From assembly GCF_020886115.1 (NCBI RefSeq), contig NZ_AP025185.1, positions 2,232,001-2,296,000 of the forward strand: a DNA stretch of 64,000 bases, read 5' to 3'. How positions within the stretch are numbered: position 1 is the stretch's first letter; every line of letters begins with the position of its first letter. A program made the position numbers and the translations under genes. The notes under the pieces were generated by a model, which worked only from the letters and a program-made list of their open reading frames with translations, searched no databases and was not told the origin of the DNA. Below, piece by piece: positions 20,531 through 29,365 of the stretch. Source of the DNA: Flavobacterium ammonificans (GTDB taxonomy: Bacteria; Bacteroidota; Bacteroidia; Flavobacteriales; Flavobacteriaceae).

Positions 20531-20538
20531 TTATGCAA
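20531..20538 (-). promoter_or_regulatory. Promoter -7 element deciding the radical SAM start
   Basis: Minus strand TATTTTTG fits TAnnTTTG and lies ~10 nt upstream of the TTG at 20520, inside the longer alternative reading frame. This suggests a nearly leaderless mRNA and excludes the upstream start. Confidence 0.5.
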
Positions 20539-20581
20539 AAATAACTGCAAAAAATAACTTTATCGTTTTTATCTTAAAAAA

Positions 20582-21238
20582 CTATTGATTTGATTTTTTC
20601 AATTTTTTAAAAATAAGATAAGAATAAACAATCGGTACAATTGTAATGATTGCTGTAGTGGTTATAAACAAGTAAAAATTGATATCCTCTGGAACAACTA
20701 AACTAAAAATTACAATTAATAACCCACCAACAATCCATAATTTCCCTGCTAAAATATGGGTTAGTTTCCAAACTTCTTCACTCTCTAATGTCCAAGGAGT
20801 TTTTATTCCAAGAAAATAATTTTGCTTTATAACTTTAAAGTAATTACCCAAAGCCATAAATAATAATCCTATCAGAACTAAAACAATACTCGGGCTTGAA
20901 AGCGTTAGACTGTTAGAAGAATGTATTATATAAATTGCCAAAACCGACATAAAACCAACCAAAAAAAATTTAATTTGGTAATACTTCCCTCCCATTAATT
21001 CGATTCGCTTTATGGGATCAATTTTTGGTATAACAAGCATTAAAACATAAGTCAGAACAGGCAATAAAAAGAGGATTCCAATTAAAGAGTTTTTAGAACC
21101 CCAATCGTCAATTTCTCCTTTAAAATTCCAATGAATTGGAACTTTTTCTGGTAAACTATTCCACAAATAAGCCAAATAAATAAAAGGTAATAACACAAAT
21201 CCAATAATTGGAAGTTCTTTTTTTAAAGTTTCATTCAT
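20582..21238 (-). CDS. SdpI-family membrane protein (DUF1648/SdpI)
   Basis: 218 aa, about six predicted membrane helices. It starts with a DUF1648-type motif (LPEKVPIHWNFKGEIDDWGSKNSL) and contains the SdpI signature ALGNYFKVIKQNYFLGIKTPWTLESEEVWKLTH. In Bacillus, SdpI is an immunity protein against the SdpC toxin and also a receptor for the repressor SdpR. Here it follows an ArsR-type regulator gene with a 4-nt gap, the same arrangement. No sdpC-like toxin gene is visible, so immunity is only an analogy. Confidence 0.88.
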   Translation of the reverse strand: MNETLKKELPIIGFVLLPFIYLAYLWNSLPEKVPIHWNFKGEIDDWGSKNSLIGILFLLPVLTYVLMLVIPKIDPIKRIELMGGKYYQIKFFLVGFMSVLAIYIIHSSNSLTLSSPSIVLVLIGLLFMALGNYFKVIKQNYFLGIKTPWTLESEEVWKLTHILAGKLWIVGGLLIVIFSLVVPEDINFYLFITTTAIITIVPIVYSYLIFKKLKKSNQ

Positions 21239-21242
21239 TATT

Positions 21243-21497
21243 TTATTTTTTAAAAGTTAAAATCCATTGTAAAACGTCCTCCATAATAGTAGTGTTTAAA
21301 GAGTAAATAATAAATTGCCCTTTTTTTTCGGAAGAAATTAAATCGGCACGTTTCAAAATATCCAAATGATGTGAAATACTAGGTTTCGAAATATTAAAAT
21401 AATCTGCAATTTCACCAGCAGATAAATCTTTAACTTTCAAAAGATCCAGAATCTCCCTTCTAGTTTCATCATTCAATGCTTTGAAAATGGAATTCAT
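21243..21497 (-). CDS. ArsR-family winged-helix repressor (SdpR-like autorepressor)
   Basis: 84 aa, single winged-helix domain: FKALNDETRREILDLLKVKDLSAGEIADYF, recognition helix SKPSISHHLDILKRADLI, then wing SEKKGQFIIYSLN. No metal-binding cysteines are visible, in line with SdpR instead of ArsR metal sensors. Immediately upstream of the SdpI-family gene. Inferred to repress its own operon and to be titrated by the membrane protein. Confidence 0.88.
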   Translation of the reverse strand: MNSIFKALNDETRREILDLLKVKDLSAGEIADYFNISKPSISHHLDILKRADLISSEKKGQFIIYSLNTTIMEDVLQWILTFKK

Positions 21498-21575
21498 AAT
21501 TCATTTATATATTTAGACAAATATCTAAATACTTTTTAAATAAACAAATTGAAAAGGAAATAATTTATATAAATA

Positions 21576-22853
21576 TTAAAACTGATGTTCTTTTTTACTA
21601 ATTACCAAAAGAGAAATTACTGAAATAACGGCAGCAGCAGAAAGATAATATCCTACAAAGTTCAAACCATAGTTAGTGGCAATCCATATAGCAATCATGG
21701 GAGCAAATGCAGCCCCAATAATACCCGCTAGATTAAAAGTCAATGATGCTCCTGAATACCGAACTGTTGTTGGAAACAACTCTGAAAGAAAAGTACCTAA
21801 AGGACCATAAGTAAATCCAATTAAAGTCATACCAATGCACAAAAAGAAAGTAACTTGAATACTGCTTCCGGAATTTAAAAATGGAGCAAAAAACAAACCG
21901 AAAACTGCAATTGTCAATGAGGCATAAATTAACATTTTTCTTCGTCCTATTTTATCTGCAATTAAAGCTGAAATCGGAATAAAACCTGCAAAAAACAAAA
22001 CCGAAAACAACTGAATCAAAAGTGCTTCTTGGTTTGAAAGTTGCAGCTCGTTCGTATTCCAATTCAACATAAAAACGGTCATCAAATAGAAAATTACAAA
22101 TGTAGTTACTGCGGCAAAAGTTCCGAAAAACAATTCTTTTCGATAGGACTTTAATAAAGTAACAAATGGCAGCTTCACTTCTTCTTGCTCTTTTTTAGCA
22201 TTTTCAAATGCTGATGTTTCGGTTATTTTTAAACGGATATAAAAACCTACCAAAACCAATAACGAACTAGCAATAAAAGGTATTCGCCAACCATAGTCTA
22301 AAAAATCTTGGGAATTCATACAATTAGTCAATAACAAAAAGGTACCTCCAGAAAGAATTAAACCGATTGGCGCTCCTAACTGCGGAAACATTCCGTACCA
22401 AGCACGCTTATGAGGCGGTGCATTTTCAATAGCTAATAGTACCGCTCCTCCCCATTCGCCTCCAAGGCCAACACCTTGACCAAAACGGCACAACATCAAC
22501 AAGATAGGCGCCGCAATCCCAATACTTGTATAACTAGGTAAAAAACCAATACAAACCGTTGAAATACCCATCGTCAGTAAAGCCACAACTAATGTGGTTT
22601 TACGACCGATTTTATCTCCATAATGCCCAAAAACTGCCGAACCTATTGGACGTGCAAAAAAAGCAATAGAAAAAGTTGCTAAAGATTGTAAAACGGATGT
22701 GGTACTATCCGTTCCAGGAAAAAATAATTGAGGAAAAACCAATACGGCTGCATTCGCATAGATATAAAAATCAAAAAACTCAATCGTAGTTCCAATTAAA
22801 CTTCCGAAAAGAACGTGGCGTAACGAATTTTGTGTTGGTACTTTTGAGCTCAT
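21576..22853 (-). CDS. MFS transporter, metabolite:H+ symporter (MHS) family
   Basis: 425 aa, 12 hydrophobic segments. MHS features: GTTIEFFDFYIYANAAVLVFPQLFFP near the N-terminus, GHYGDKIGRKTTLV (MFS loop 2-3 motif), RFGQGVGLGGEWGGAVLLAIENAP and ADKIGRRKMLIY in the second half. Related to ProP, ShiA and KgtP, which import osmolytes or organic acids with protons. The substrate is not readable. Monocistronic, divergent from bshC. Confidence 0.9.
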   Translation of the reverse strand: MSSKVPTQNSLRHVLFGSLIGTTIEFFDFYIYANAAVLVFPQLFFPGTDSTTSVLQSLATFSIAFFARPIGSAVFGHYGDKIGRKTTLVVALLTMGISTVCIGFLPSYTSIGIAAPILLMLCRFGQGVGLGGEWGGAVLLAIENAPPHKRAWYGMFPQLGAPIGLILSGGTFLLLTNCMNSQDFLDYGWRIPFIASSLLVLVGFYIRLKITETSAFENAKKEQEEVKLPFVTLLKSYRKELFFGTFAAVTTFVIFYLMTVFMLNWNTNELQLSNQEALLIQLFSVLFFAGFIPISALIADKIGRRKMLIYASLTIAVFGLFFAPFLNSGSSIQVTFFLCIGMTLIGFTYGPLGTFLSELFPTTVRYSGASLTFNLAGIIGAAFAPMIAIWIATNYGLNFVGYYLSAAAVISVISLLVISKKEHQF

Positions 22854-22967
22854 ATACTTTGGTTTGTTGTTGTATCAATTGAGTATAAAAATGCTATTAT
22901 TTTTCGAAAGCCACAACTATTTAGTTCCAATATTTTTTTAGTATTTTTACTCCAAACAAAACCCAAT

Positions 22968-24557
22968 ATGCCAACTGACTGTATACGCTATCAAAATTCA
23001 GGCTATTTCTCTTCTTTAATCGTAGACTATTTAGATCAAAAATCCAGTCTAAATTCCCTATACAATCGGTTTCCAACCATTGAAAACTTTGAAGCGCAAA
23101 TCACTGAAAAAGCAGCCAACTACAATCAGGAGAATCGAAAACTATTGGTTACTGCTTTGCAAAAACAATATCAAAATAGCACTATTTCTGAAGCTACTGA
23201 AAATAATATTTTAGCTTTAGAACAAGCCAATACGTTTACTATTACAACGGGACATCAATTGAATTTGTTTAGCGGACCCTTGTATTTTTTATACAAAATC
23301 ATTTCTACTATCAATTTAGCTTCCGAGTTAAAAACGAAGTATCCTAAGTCGAACTTTGTACCCATTTATTGGATGGCAACAGAGGACCACGATTTTGAAG
23401 AAATCAATTATTTCAATTTCAAAGGCAAAAAATTTCGTTGGAACAAAGAAAGTACAGGGCCGGTTGGTCGATTATCTACTGATGGATTGGATGCTGTTTT
23501 TGAGGTTTTTGCAAATGAATTAAGCTCTAGTACAAACGCTCAAAAAATCAAAGAATTATTCCAAAAATCGTATTTAGAACACTCCAATTTGGCAGAAGCC
23601 ACTCGATTTTTAGCGAATGAACTTTTTGGTCATTACGGTTTAGTAATATTAGATGCCGATTCTGCAGAACTAAAACTAACTTTTATTCCGTACATCAAAG
23701 ACGAACTAGAAAACCAAACTTCGTTCAAGGAAGTTGCTGCAACTATTGAAAAACTAAACGACTACACTATTCAAGTTAACCCACGTGAAATCAATTTATT
23801 TTACATAGAAAACAACTTAAGAGAGCGAATTATTTTTGAAAGTGGAACTTATAAAGTAAACCATACCAACTTATCTTTTTCTAAGGAAGATCTATTTCGA
23901 TTGGCAGAAACCAATCCAGAAAAGTTCAGTCCAAACGTTATGCTACGTCCTTTGTACCAAGAGGTGCTTTTGCCAAATCTATGCTACATTGGTGGCGGTG
24001 GCGAAATTGCCTATTGGTTAGAATTACAGTCTTTTTTCAATGCAGCAAAAGTAAGTTTTCCAATGTTATTGATTCGTAACTCCGTTGTATTGACCACTGA
24101 AAAGCAAATCAAAAAAGCAGACGCTTTACAGCTTTCTTGGGCTGATTTGTTTAGCAAGCAAAAAGATTTAGTCAACAACAAAACTAAAGCGCTTTCTGAA
24201 ATCAATTTGGATTTGTCAAATCTAAAAATGCAACTAAATAAACAGTTTGAGGAATTGTATAGCATTGCAAATCAAACTGACAATTCCTTTATTGGCGCTC
24301 TAAAAGCGCAAGAAATCAAACAAATCAAAGGAATCGATCACTTGGAAAAACGATTACTCAAAGCGCAAAAAAGAAATTTGCGAGATGTTTTAAACCGGAT
24401 TATTCATTTGCAAAACGAATTGTTTCCGAATCAAAGTTTACAAGAACGACAAAATAATTTCTCTGAGTTTTATGAAGAAAATGGAGAGTTGTTAATTCAA
24501 ACGTTAATAGAAAAACTACAACCTTTGGAGCAACGTTTTGAAATAGTTCAATTATAG
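22968..24557 (+). CDS. bshC: Bacillithiol biosynthesis cysteine-adding enzyme BshC
   Basis: 529 aa, full family length. BshC hallmarks: TGHQLNLFSGPLYFLYKIIS, VPIYWMATEDHDFEEINYF, NVMLRPLYQEVLLPNLCYIGGGGEIAYWLELQ, and a C-terminal coiled coil (LLKAQKRNLRDVLNRIIHLQNELFPNQSLQER). It couples cysteine to GlcN-malate to make the low-molecular-weight thiol bacillithiol. The bshA and bshB genes are not in the window. It stands alone between the MFS gene and an ABC pair. Confidence 0.95.
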   Translation: MPTDCIRYQNSGYFSSLIVDYLDQKSSLNSLYNRFPTIENFEAQITEKAANYNQENRKLLVTALQKQYQNSTISEATENNILALEQANTFTITTGHQLNLFSGPLYFLYKIISTINLASELKTKYPKSNFVPIYWMATEDHDFEEINYFNFKGKKFRWNKESTGPVGRLSTDGLDAVFEVFANELSSSTNAQKIKELFQKSYLEHSNLAEATRFLANELFGHYGLVILDADSAELKLTFIPYIKDELENQTSFKEVAATIEKLNDYTIQVNPREINLFYIENNLRERIIFESGTYKVNHTNLSFSKEDLFRLAETNPEKFSPNVMLRPLYQEVLLPNLCYIGGGGEIAYWLELQSFFNAAKVSFPMLLIRNSVVLTTEKQIKKADALQLSWADLFSKQKDLVNNKTKALSEINLDLSNLKMQLNKQFEELYSIANQTDNSFIGALKAQEIKQIKGIDHLEKRLLKAQKRNLRDVLNRIIHLQNELFPNQSLQERQNNFSEFYEENGELLIQTLIEKLQPLEQRFEIVQL

Positions 24558-24641
24558 TTATTTTTAGATTAGAGTAACATTTTATTCAATTTAAGACTAA
24601 TTATTTCTTATGGATACATATATAATTGATTAGTATATAAA

Positions 24642-25559
24642 ATGAAAAAGTATTTTACCCTACAATTTAAAATATTGAACAGACAACTAGCCGAGTGGGG
24701 AATTGAACCTATAGTAGGTTATACTTTAGGTTTATTTATATTTAGCATACTGTCTTTTCAATTATTTAATAAAACAAAATATGCAGATGTTATCTATATT
24801 GGGATTGCATTTAGTCAAATAATAAAATCAAATGAAGTAGTACGAAATAATTTTCTTAAACTGACCTATTCTACTATTGATTATTTAAAACTGCGAATTA
24901 TTGAAAATTGGATTATCTCCTCGCCGTTTGTTATATTTTTAGTTTATAAAGAAAATTATTTATTTGCTATTTCATTATTAGTTTTTTGTGGGTTTTCTGT
25001 ATTGTTTGTTCTGAAAAGTAAATCTAATTTTTACCTCCCCACTCCTTTCTTCAAATATCCTTTTGAATTTACAATAGGTTTTAGAACTAATTTTATCCTC
25101 TATATATTTGCTTATTTCTTGACAATTATGTCCATCGTTGTTTCTAATTTTAACTTAGGTGTGTTTTCTTTAATAGTAACTATAATGGGTTGTGCAGCCT
25201 ATTTTACAAATTCTGAAAACAAATTTTATATTTGGATATATTCATTAAATCCAAAAGAATTTCTTTATACTAAAACAAAAATGATTGTGCTATATACAAC
25301 CATTTTATGCTCACCAATACTCATTAGTTTATCCATATTCTATTCCAATAAAATTGACATTATTTTAGGCATACAATGTCTTGGATATTTGTTTATCTAT
25401 ATGACTATGCTTGCAAAATATTCGATTTATCCTGAGAAATTAAATATTCGATTTGGAATTGTAATAGCCTTAACTATATGGCTTCCTCCAATCCTAATTT
25501 TAATAATTCCATATCTATATATCGAGTCTACTAAAAAATTAAAAGAGATATTACAATGA
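24642..25559 (+). CDS. Hydrophobic membrane protein, probable ABC exporter permease
   Basis: 305 aa with about eight to ten hydrophobic segments and few charges. No recognisable domain by eye. Its stop codon overlaps the start of the following ABC ATPase gene by 4 nt (ATGA), so the two are translationally coupled. By context this is the permease of a two-component ABC-2-like exporter. The sequence GIEPIVGYTLGLFIFSILSF near the N-terminus starts the membrane part. The substrate is unknown. Confidence 0.7.
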   Translation: MKKYFTLQFKILNRQLAEWGIEPIVGYTLGLFIFSILSFQLFNKTKYADVIYIGIAFSQIIKSNEVVRNNFLKLTYSTIDYLKLRIIENWIISSPFVIFLVYKENYLFAISLLVFCGFSVLFVLKSKSNFYLPTPFFKYPFEFTIGFRTNFILYIFAYFLTIMSIVVSNFNLGVFSLIVTIMGCAAYFTNSENKFYIWIYSLNPKEFLYTKTKMIVLYTTILCSPILISLSIFYSNKIDIILGIQCLGYLFIYMTMLAKYSIYPEKLNIRFGIVIALTIWLPPILILIIPYLYIESTKKLKEILQ

Positions 25560-26236
25560 TTACTATTGAAAATTTATCCAAATCATATGGAGATAAAATT
25601 GTATTAGAAAATATAACATTGAATCTCAAAAAAGGTAAAGTATATGGAATTGTTGGCGAAAATGGCGCGGGTAAAACTACTTTATTCAACTGTATTTCAG
25701 GATTAGAAAAACATAGCGGAACAATTAGTTGCGAATATGGAAATCCTAAAATAAGTCTTGGCTATTTACAAACTGAGCCCTATTATTTTTCAAAAATAAC
25801 CGGTATGGAATATTTGAGTTTATTATGTAACGCTAGAAATATTCAACCAATAAATAGTGTAGAAAAAAACATATTTGATTTGCCTTTAAACGAATATGCT
25901 AATAACTATTCTACTGGTATGAAAAAAAAGTTAGCGATTACTGCTTTACTTCTTCAAGAAAATAAATTTTTCATTTTAGACGAACCATTTAACGGAGTTG
26001 ATATTCATAGTAACATGATTATTACAGAAATCATTCAACAACTTAAACGATTAGAAAAAACTATTCTCATTTCTTCCCATATTTTTTCAACTTTAAACGA
26101 AACATGCGATGAAATTTTTCTTTTGAAAAACAAAACAATTAATATGCGAGTTAAAAAAGATGAATTTGGTATCTTAGAAAATGAATTGAAGGAATTTTCG
26201 ATTGGAAACAGAATTTCAAAATTAAATCTAAAATAA
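25556..26236 (+). CDS. ABC transporter ATP-binding protein
   Basis: 226 aa. Walker A GENGAGKTT, Q-loop LQTEPYYFSK, degenerate signature YSTGMKKKLAI (instead of LSGGQ), Walker B FFILDEPFNGVD and H-loop SSHIF. Typical of small ABC-2 type exporters. Starts inside the last codon of the permease gene (4-nt overlap), so the pair works as one transporter. Confidence 0.9.
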   Translation: MITIENLSKSYGDKIVLENITLNLKKGKVYGIVGENGAGKTTLFNCISGLEKHSGTISCEYGNPKISLGYLQTEPYYFSKITGMEYLSLLCNARNIQPINSVEKNIFDLPLNEYANNYSTGMKKKLAITALLLQENKFFILDEPFNGVDIHSNMIITEIIQQLKRLEKTILISSHIFSTLNETCDEIFLLKNKTINMRVKKDEFGILENELKEFSIGNRISKLNLK

Positions 26237-26299
26237 TTTAACGCTTTATAAAATTATCGATTTTATTCTATTTCATTAATGAAATATCAAATAAAGCAG

Positions 26300-26307
26300 T
26301 ATTTTTG
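26300..26307 (+). promoter_or_regulatory. Promoter -7 element of ndk
   Basis: TATTTTTG fits TAnnTTTG and lies 28 nt before the ndk ATG; a -33 TTG is not clear. Confidence 0.5.
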
Positions 26308-26335
26308 CATTCTAAATTTATAATTACACAAAAAA

Positions 26336-26755
26336 ATGGCAACAAACAGAACTTTTACTATGATTAAACCCGATGCGGTTAAAAATGGTCATATTGGAAA
26401 CATACTTGCAATGATTAACAATGCTGGTTTCAAAATTGTTTCTTTAAAACTTACACAATTAACAGTGGCTGATGCACAGGCTTTTTATGCAGTACACAGC
26501 GCACGTCCTTTTTACGGAGAATTAGTTGAATTTATGTCAAGTGGGCCGATTGTTGCTGCTATTTTAGAGAAAGAGAATGCAGTAAACGATTTCAGAACTT
26601 TGATTGGTGCTACCAACCCAGCTGAAGCTGCAGAAGGTACCATTCGTAAATTATACGCTACTTCTTTAGGGGAAAATGCAGTTCATGGTTCAGATAGTGA
26701 TGAAAATGCCGCAATTGAAGGTGCTTTTCACTTTGCAGGAAGAGAGCAATTTTAA
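26336..26755 (+). CDS. ndk: Nucleoside diphosphate kinase
   Basis: 139 aa. N-terminal [38 protein letters not shown], and the active-site [13 protein letters not shown] with phospho-His117. It transfers gamma-phosphate from ATP to NDPs, balancing nucleotide pools. Monocistronic with its own promoter and terminator. Confidence 0.97.
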   Translation: MATNRTFTMIKPDAVKNGHIGNILAMINNAGFKIVSLKLTQLTVADAQAFYAVHSARPFYGELVEFMSSGPIVAAILEKENAVNDFRTLIGATNPAEAAEGTIRKLYATSLGENAVHGSDSDENAAIEGAFHFAGREQF

Positions 26756-26756
26756 T

Positions 26757-26915
26757 CTAGATAGTTAGATTTATTAGACTTCTTAGATTTCTTAGATTTC
26801 TAAATTTTTAAAAAGAAACCCATTTCGATTGAAATGGGTTTCTTTTTATCTCTAACTTTCTAACTTTCTAAAAAAATCTAACAATCTAACAATCTAGAAA
26901 TCTAAAAATCTAAAT
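26757..26915. repeat. Symmetric TTAGATT/AATCTAA arrays around the ndk terminator
   Basis: The left side carries repeats of TTAGATTT and TTAGACTT. The right side carries their complement (ATCTAACA, ATCTAGAA, ATCTAAAA). The centre is a hairpin GAAACCCATTTC / GAAATGGGTTTC (26814-26844) followed by a T-run, a good terminator for ndk. Confidence 0.7.
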
Positions 26916-26917
26916 GT

Positions 26918-27214
26918 TTATCGCAAAACTACATCCTTAATTACCTCCCGTTGCAATTCTTCGTTAATCATGGCTATAATCTTTGATTTTCCGTGACTTA
27001 ATTCTTCTCGTAAAACGGATGAACTTAACTCCACATACAAAGTACTACCTCGCAATACAACATTTTTAGTATAACTATTAACTCCATTACCCATAAGATT
27101 TTTCCAAGCCTCTTTCACATCAATCTGATCCATTCCTGGTTGCAATTTGTTGACTTGAATAATTTGCTTTAAAACATCGCCAACCGTACTTTGATTACTT
27201 AGTCTTTTTGCCAT
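26918..27214 (-). CDS. DUF721 (DciA-like) protein
   Basis: 98 aa: VGDVLKQIIQVNKLQPGMDQIDVKEAWKNLMG, NVVLRGSTLYVELSSSVLREELSHGKSKIIAMINEEL. This is the DUF721 pattern shared with the replicative helicase loader DciA. It probably binds nucleic acid or DnaB; function in Bacteroidota is not established. Its start overlaps the end of the upstream lipoprotein gene by 20 nt, so it is translationally coupled. Confidence 0.85.
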   Translation of the reverse strand: MAKRLSNQSTVGDVLKQIIQVNKLQPGMDQIDVKEAWKNLMGNGVNSYTKNVVLRGSTLYVELSSSVLREELSHGKSKIIAMINEELQREVIKDVVLR

Positions 27215-27638
27215 CGCCCAAAATATTTATAGCCGTAGCTTTTTTGTAATGGAACTCTTTATTTTGCGCATTAGTTATGACTAATTCGTCAGCGGTCAAT
27301 TCAATTACTTCTTCCGAATACTTCATATAAGATGTGGAATAATCTAAATACACTTTTTCGTCTTGAAAACGAACACTAACATTCTCATAAGTGTCGTTTA
27401 CCAAAAAAGTTCCGTTTAACTGAGGCGCTACTTTTTTTCGAATTCCTTTATTGTCGGACTCAATTTGAAAGTAATCATAATTTTGATTGGCTCCATATTC
27501 TTTATCTTCACCTTCATCAAAAACTACTTTTTCAATTTCCCAATAGCCGTTAATTTTAGCAATGTCAGCAGGTTTGATTTGCTGTTTACAACTAGTAAAA
27601 AGCATAGAAAGCAGTACAATAGTAATCAAGTTCTTCAT
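27195..27638 (-). CDS. Lipoprotein of about 147 aa, lipocalin-like
   Basis: Signal LLSMLFTSC (Cys17) marks a lipoprotein. The mature part (INGYWEIEKVVFDEGEDKEYG ... YFQIE ... KVYLDYSTSYMKYSEEVIELTADELVIT) has the GxWxI pattern and alternating strands of lipocalin-like DUF families in Bacteroidota. No partner or ligand is evident. It lies between a 58-aa membrane protein and the DUF721 gene in one minus-strand cluster. Confidence 0.8.
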   Translation of the reverse strand: MKNLITIVLLSMLFTSCKQQIKPADIAKINGYWEIEKVVFDEGEDKEYGANQNYDYFQIESDNKGIRKKVAPQLNGTFLVNDTYENVSVRFQDEKVYLDYSTSYMKYSEEVIELTADELVITNAQNKEFHYKKATAINILGDGKKTK

Positions 27639-27639
27639 A

Positions 27640-27816
27640 TTACTCTTTTTTAGTTTTCACTCTTTTATACAATCCTAAGAAGAAAAAAACCAAACCTACT
27701 ACTACAGCTATATAATAGATCGTCAAATTTTGTTCCCGAATCACATTTGCCAAAACAAAACAAATTACACTTATAAAATAAAAAGCCATCGGGCTTAATT
27801 TTCCAAAAGAACTCAT
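27640..27816 (-). CDS. 58-aa membrane protein
   Basis: A gene shorter than usual ORF cutoffs: ATG at 27814-27816, stop at 27640-27642. The product has two hydrophobic segments (PMAFYFISVICFVLANVI and IYYIAVVVGLVFFFLGLY) and a basic tail KRVKTKKE. Start lies 6 nt downstream of the ftsY stop; its stop lies 1 nt before the lipoprotein ATG. This spacing and the clear two-helix design support it as a real gene in the ftsY cluster. Function is unknown. Confidence 0.75.
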   Translation of the reverse strand: MSSFGKLSPMAFYFISVICFVLANVIREQNLTIYYIAVVVGLVFFFLGLYKRVKTKKE

Positions 27817-27822
27817 AGTATA

Positions 27823-28803
27823 TTATTTAAAAAAACTGTCTACAAACTCCAATTTATTGAACACTTGTAAATCTTCAATTCCTTCTCCTACTCCGATATA
27901 TTTAACTGGAATTTGAAACTGATCTGAGATTCCAATTACCACACCGCCTTTGGCAGTTCCGTCTAATTTAGTTACAGCCAACGAAGTCACCTCTGTAGCT
28001 GCTGTAAACTGCTTGGCTTGTTCAAAAGCATTTTGACCTGTAGATCCGTCCAAAACTAATAAAACATCGTGTGGAGCGTCTCCTACTACTTTTTGCATTA
28101 CGCGTTTTACTTTGGTCAATTCGTTCATCAAATTGACTTTGTTATGCAAACGTCCTGCTGTATCAATAATTACGATATCGGCATCTTGTGCCACTGCTGA
28201 TTGCAAGGTATCAAACGCCACTGAAGCAGGGTCGCTTCCCATATTTTGTTTTACAATAGGGACTCCAACTCGATCGGCCCATATTTGCAATTGATCAATA
28301 GCCGCTGCACGAAAAGTATCTGCTGCACCCAAAACTACTTTGTGTCCCGCTTTTTTAAATTGGTATGCCAATTTTCCAATTGTGGTTGTTTTTCCTACTC
28401 CATTCACACCTACCACCATTAAAACATAAGGCTTGGTTTGTACTGGTGCCACAAATTCTGTTGCCTCACCTGAATTGGTCTCAGAAAGTAAACTTGCTAT
28501 TTCTTCACGAAGAATCTGATTCAATTCGCCCACGCCTAAATACTTATCAGATGCCACACGCGCTTCGATACGTTGTATAATTTTTAATGTGGTGTTCACC
28601 CCTACATCAGAAGAAATAAGAATGTCTTCTAAATTATCTAGAACTTCATCATCTACTTTTGATTTTCCAGCCACCGCTTTGGATAACTTGGAAAAAAAAG
28701 TTGTCTTTGATTTTTCTAGGCCTTTGTCCAAGGATTGTTTCTCCTGTTCGTTTAGACTTTCGTCTTTTTTATCCGAAGAAAATATTCTTTTAAAAAAACT
28801 CAT
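27823..28803 (-). CDS. ftsY: Signal recognition particle receptor FtsY
   Basis: 326 aa. Short acidic N-terminus, then the NG domain: GVNGVGKTTTIGKLAYQF (G1), DTFRAAAIDQL (SRP-GTPase insertion box), DTAGRLHNK, TKLDGTAKGG and GVGEGIEDLQVF at the end. It docks the SRP-ribosome complex at the inner membrane. Downstream small genes follow closely. The short A-domain is normal for this phylum. Confidence 0.97.
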   Translation of the reverse strand: MSFFKRIFSSDKKDESLNEQEKQSLDKGLEKSKTTFFSKLSKAVAGKSKVDDEVLDNLEDILISSDVGVNTTLKIIQRIEARVASDKYLGVGELNQILREEIASLLSETNSGEATEFVAPVQTKPYVLMVVGVNGVGKTTTIGKLAYQFKKAGHKVVLGAADTFRAAAIDQLQIWADRVGVPIVKQNMGSDPASVAFDTLQSAVAQDADIVIIDTAGRLHNKVNLMNELTKVKRVMQKVVGDAPHDVLLVLDGSTGQNAFEQAKQFTAATEVTSLAVTKLDGTAKGGVVIGISDQFQIPVKYIGVGEGIEDLQVFNKLEFVDSFFK

Positions 28804-28880
28804 AGTGTTAAAGTATTAAATACGAATGTTGTAGTCTAAGAAAACTAATTCACTTTTATAATGGTAAATATAGAAAATAA

Positions 28881-28910
28881 AAAAGCTACTTCCGACTGAA
28901 AGTAGCTTTT
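28881..28910 (-). terminator. Terminator after the rpmB-rpmG-DUF4295 unit
   Basis: 11-bp stem AAAAGCTACTT / AAGTAGCTTTT, 8-nt loop, between the DUF4295 gene and ftsY. Confidence 0.82.
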
Positions 28911-28931
28911 CTATATACTGTTTAGAGTAAA

Positions 28932-29084
28932 TTATTTCTTTTTCAAGAACTCATCAACTGCTTCAGGAGCCATAATAGATTCTACGAATGTATATGCGCC
29001 AGTTTTTGGAGATTTCACCATTTTAATGGCTTTTGATAATCTTTTAGAAGCGGTTTGTAACGATGCTACGGTTTTCTTTGCCAT
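28932..29084 (-). CDS. DUF4295 protein, 50 aa
   Basis: Short basic protein beginning MAKKTVASLQTASKRLSKAIKM and ending VDEFLKKK; start at 29082-29084, stop at 28932. It occupies the third place of the rpmB-rpmG-DUF4295 cluster, a gene order conserved in Bacteroidota. It may therefore be a small ribosome-associated protein. Function is inferred only. Confidence 0.9.
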   Translation of the reverse strand: MAKKTVASLQTASKRLSKAIKMVKSPKTGAYTFVESIMAPEAVDEFLKKK

Positions 29085-29155
29085 GATTCAAATGTTATTT
29101 GAAATTAATACAACCTACAAATGGATACATCAGAGGTTAATTAAATTTCTAATTA

Positions 29156-29338
29156 TTATTTAATTTCTTTGTGAACTGTTACTCTCTTCAAGATTGGATT
29201 AAATTTTTTAATTTCTAATCTATCTGGAGTATTTTTTTTGTTCTTAGTTGTAATATATCTTGAAGTACCTGCAACACCAGTTGTTTTGTGCTCAGTACAT
29301 TCTAAAATCACTTGGATTCTGTTACCTTTCTTTGCCAT
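29156..29338 (-). CDS. rpmG: 50S ribosomal protein L33
   Basis: 60 aa: [18 protein letters not shown] ... [34 protein letters not shown]. No zinc-cysteine pairs beyond a single Cys, so it is the C-minus form, independent of zinc. Located 27 nt downstream of rpmB. Confidence 0.96.
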   Translation of the reverse strand: MAKKGNRIQVILECTEHKTTGVAGTSRYITTKNKKNTPDRLEIKKFNPILKRVTVHKEIK

Positions 29339-29365
29339 CTTGCTATCTATTTATTTAGGAAACGA

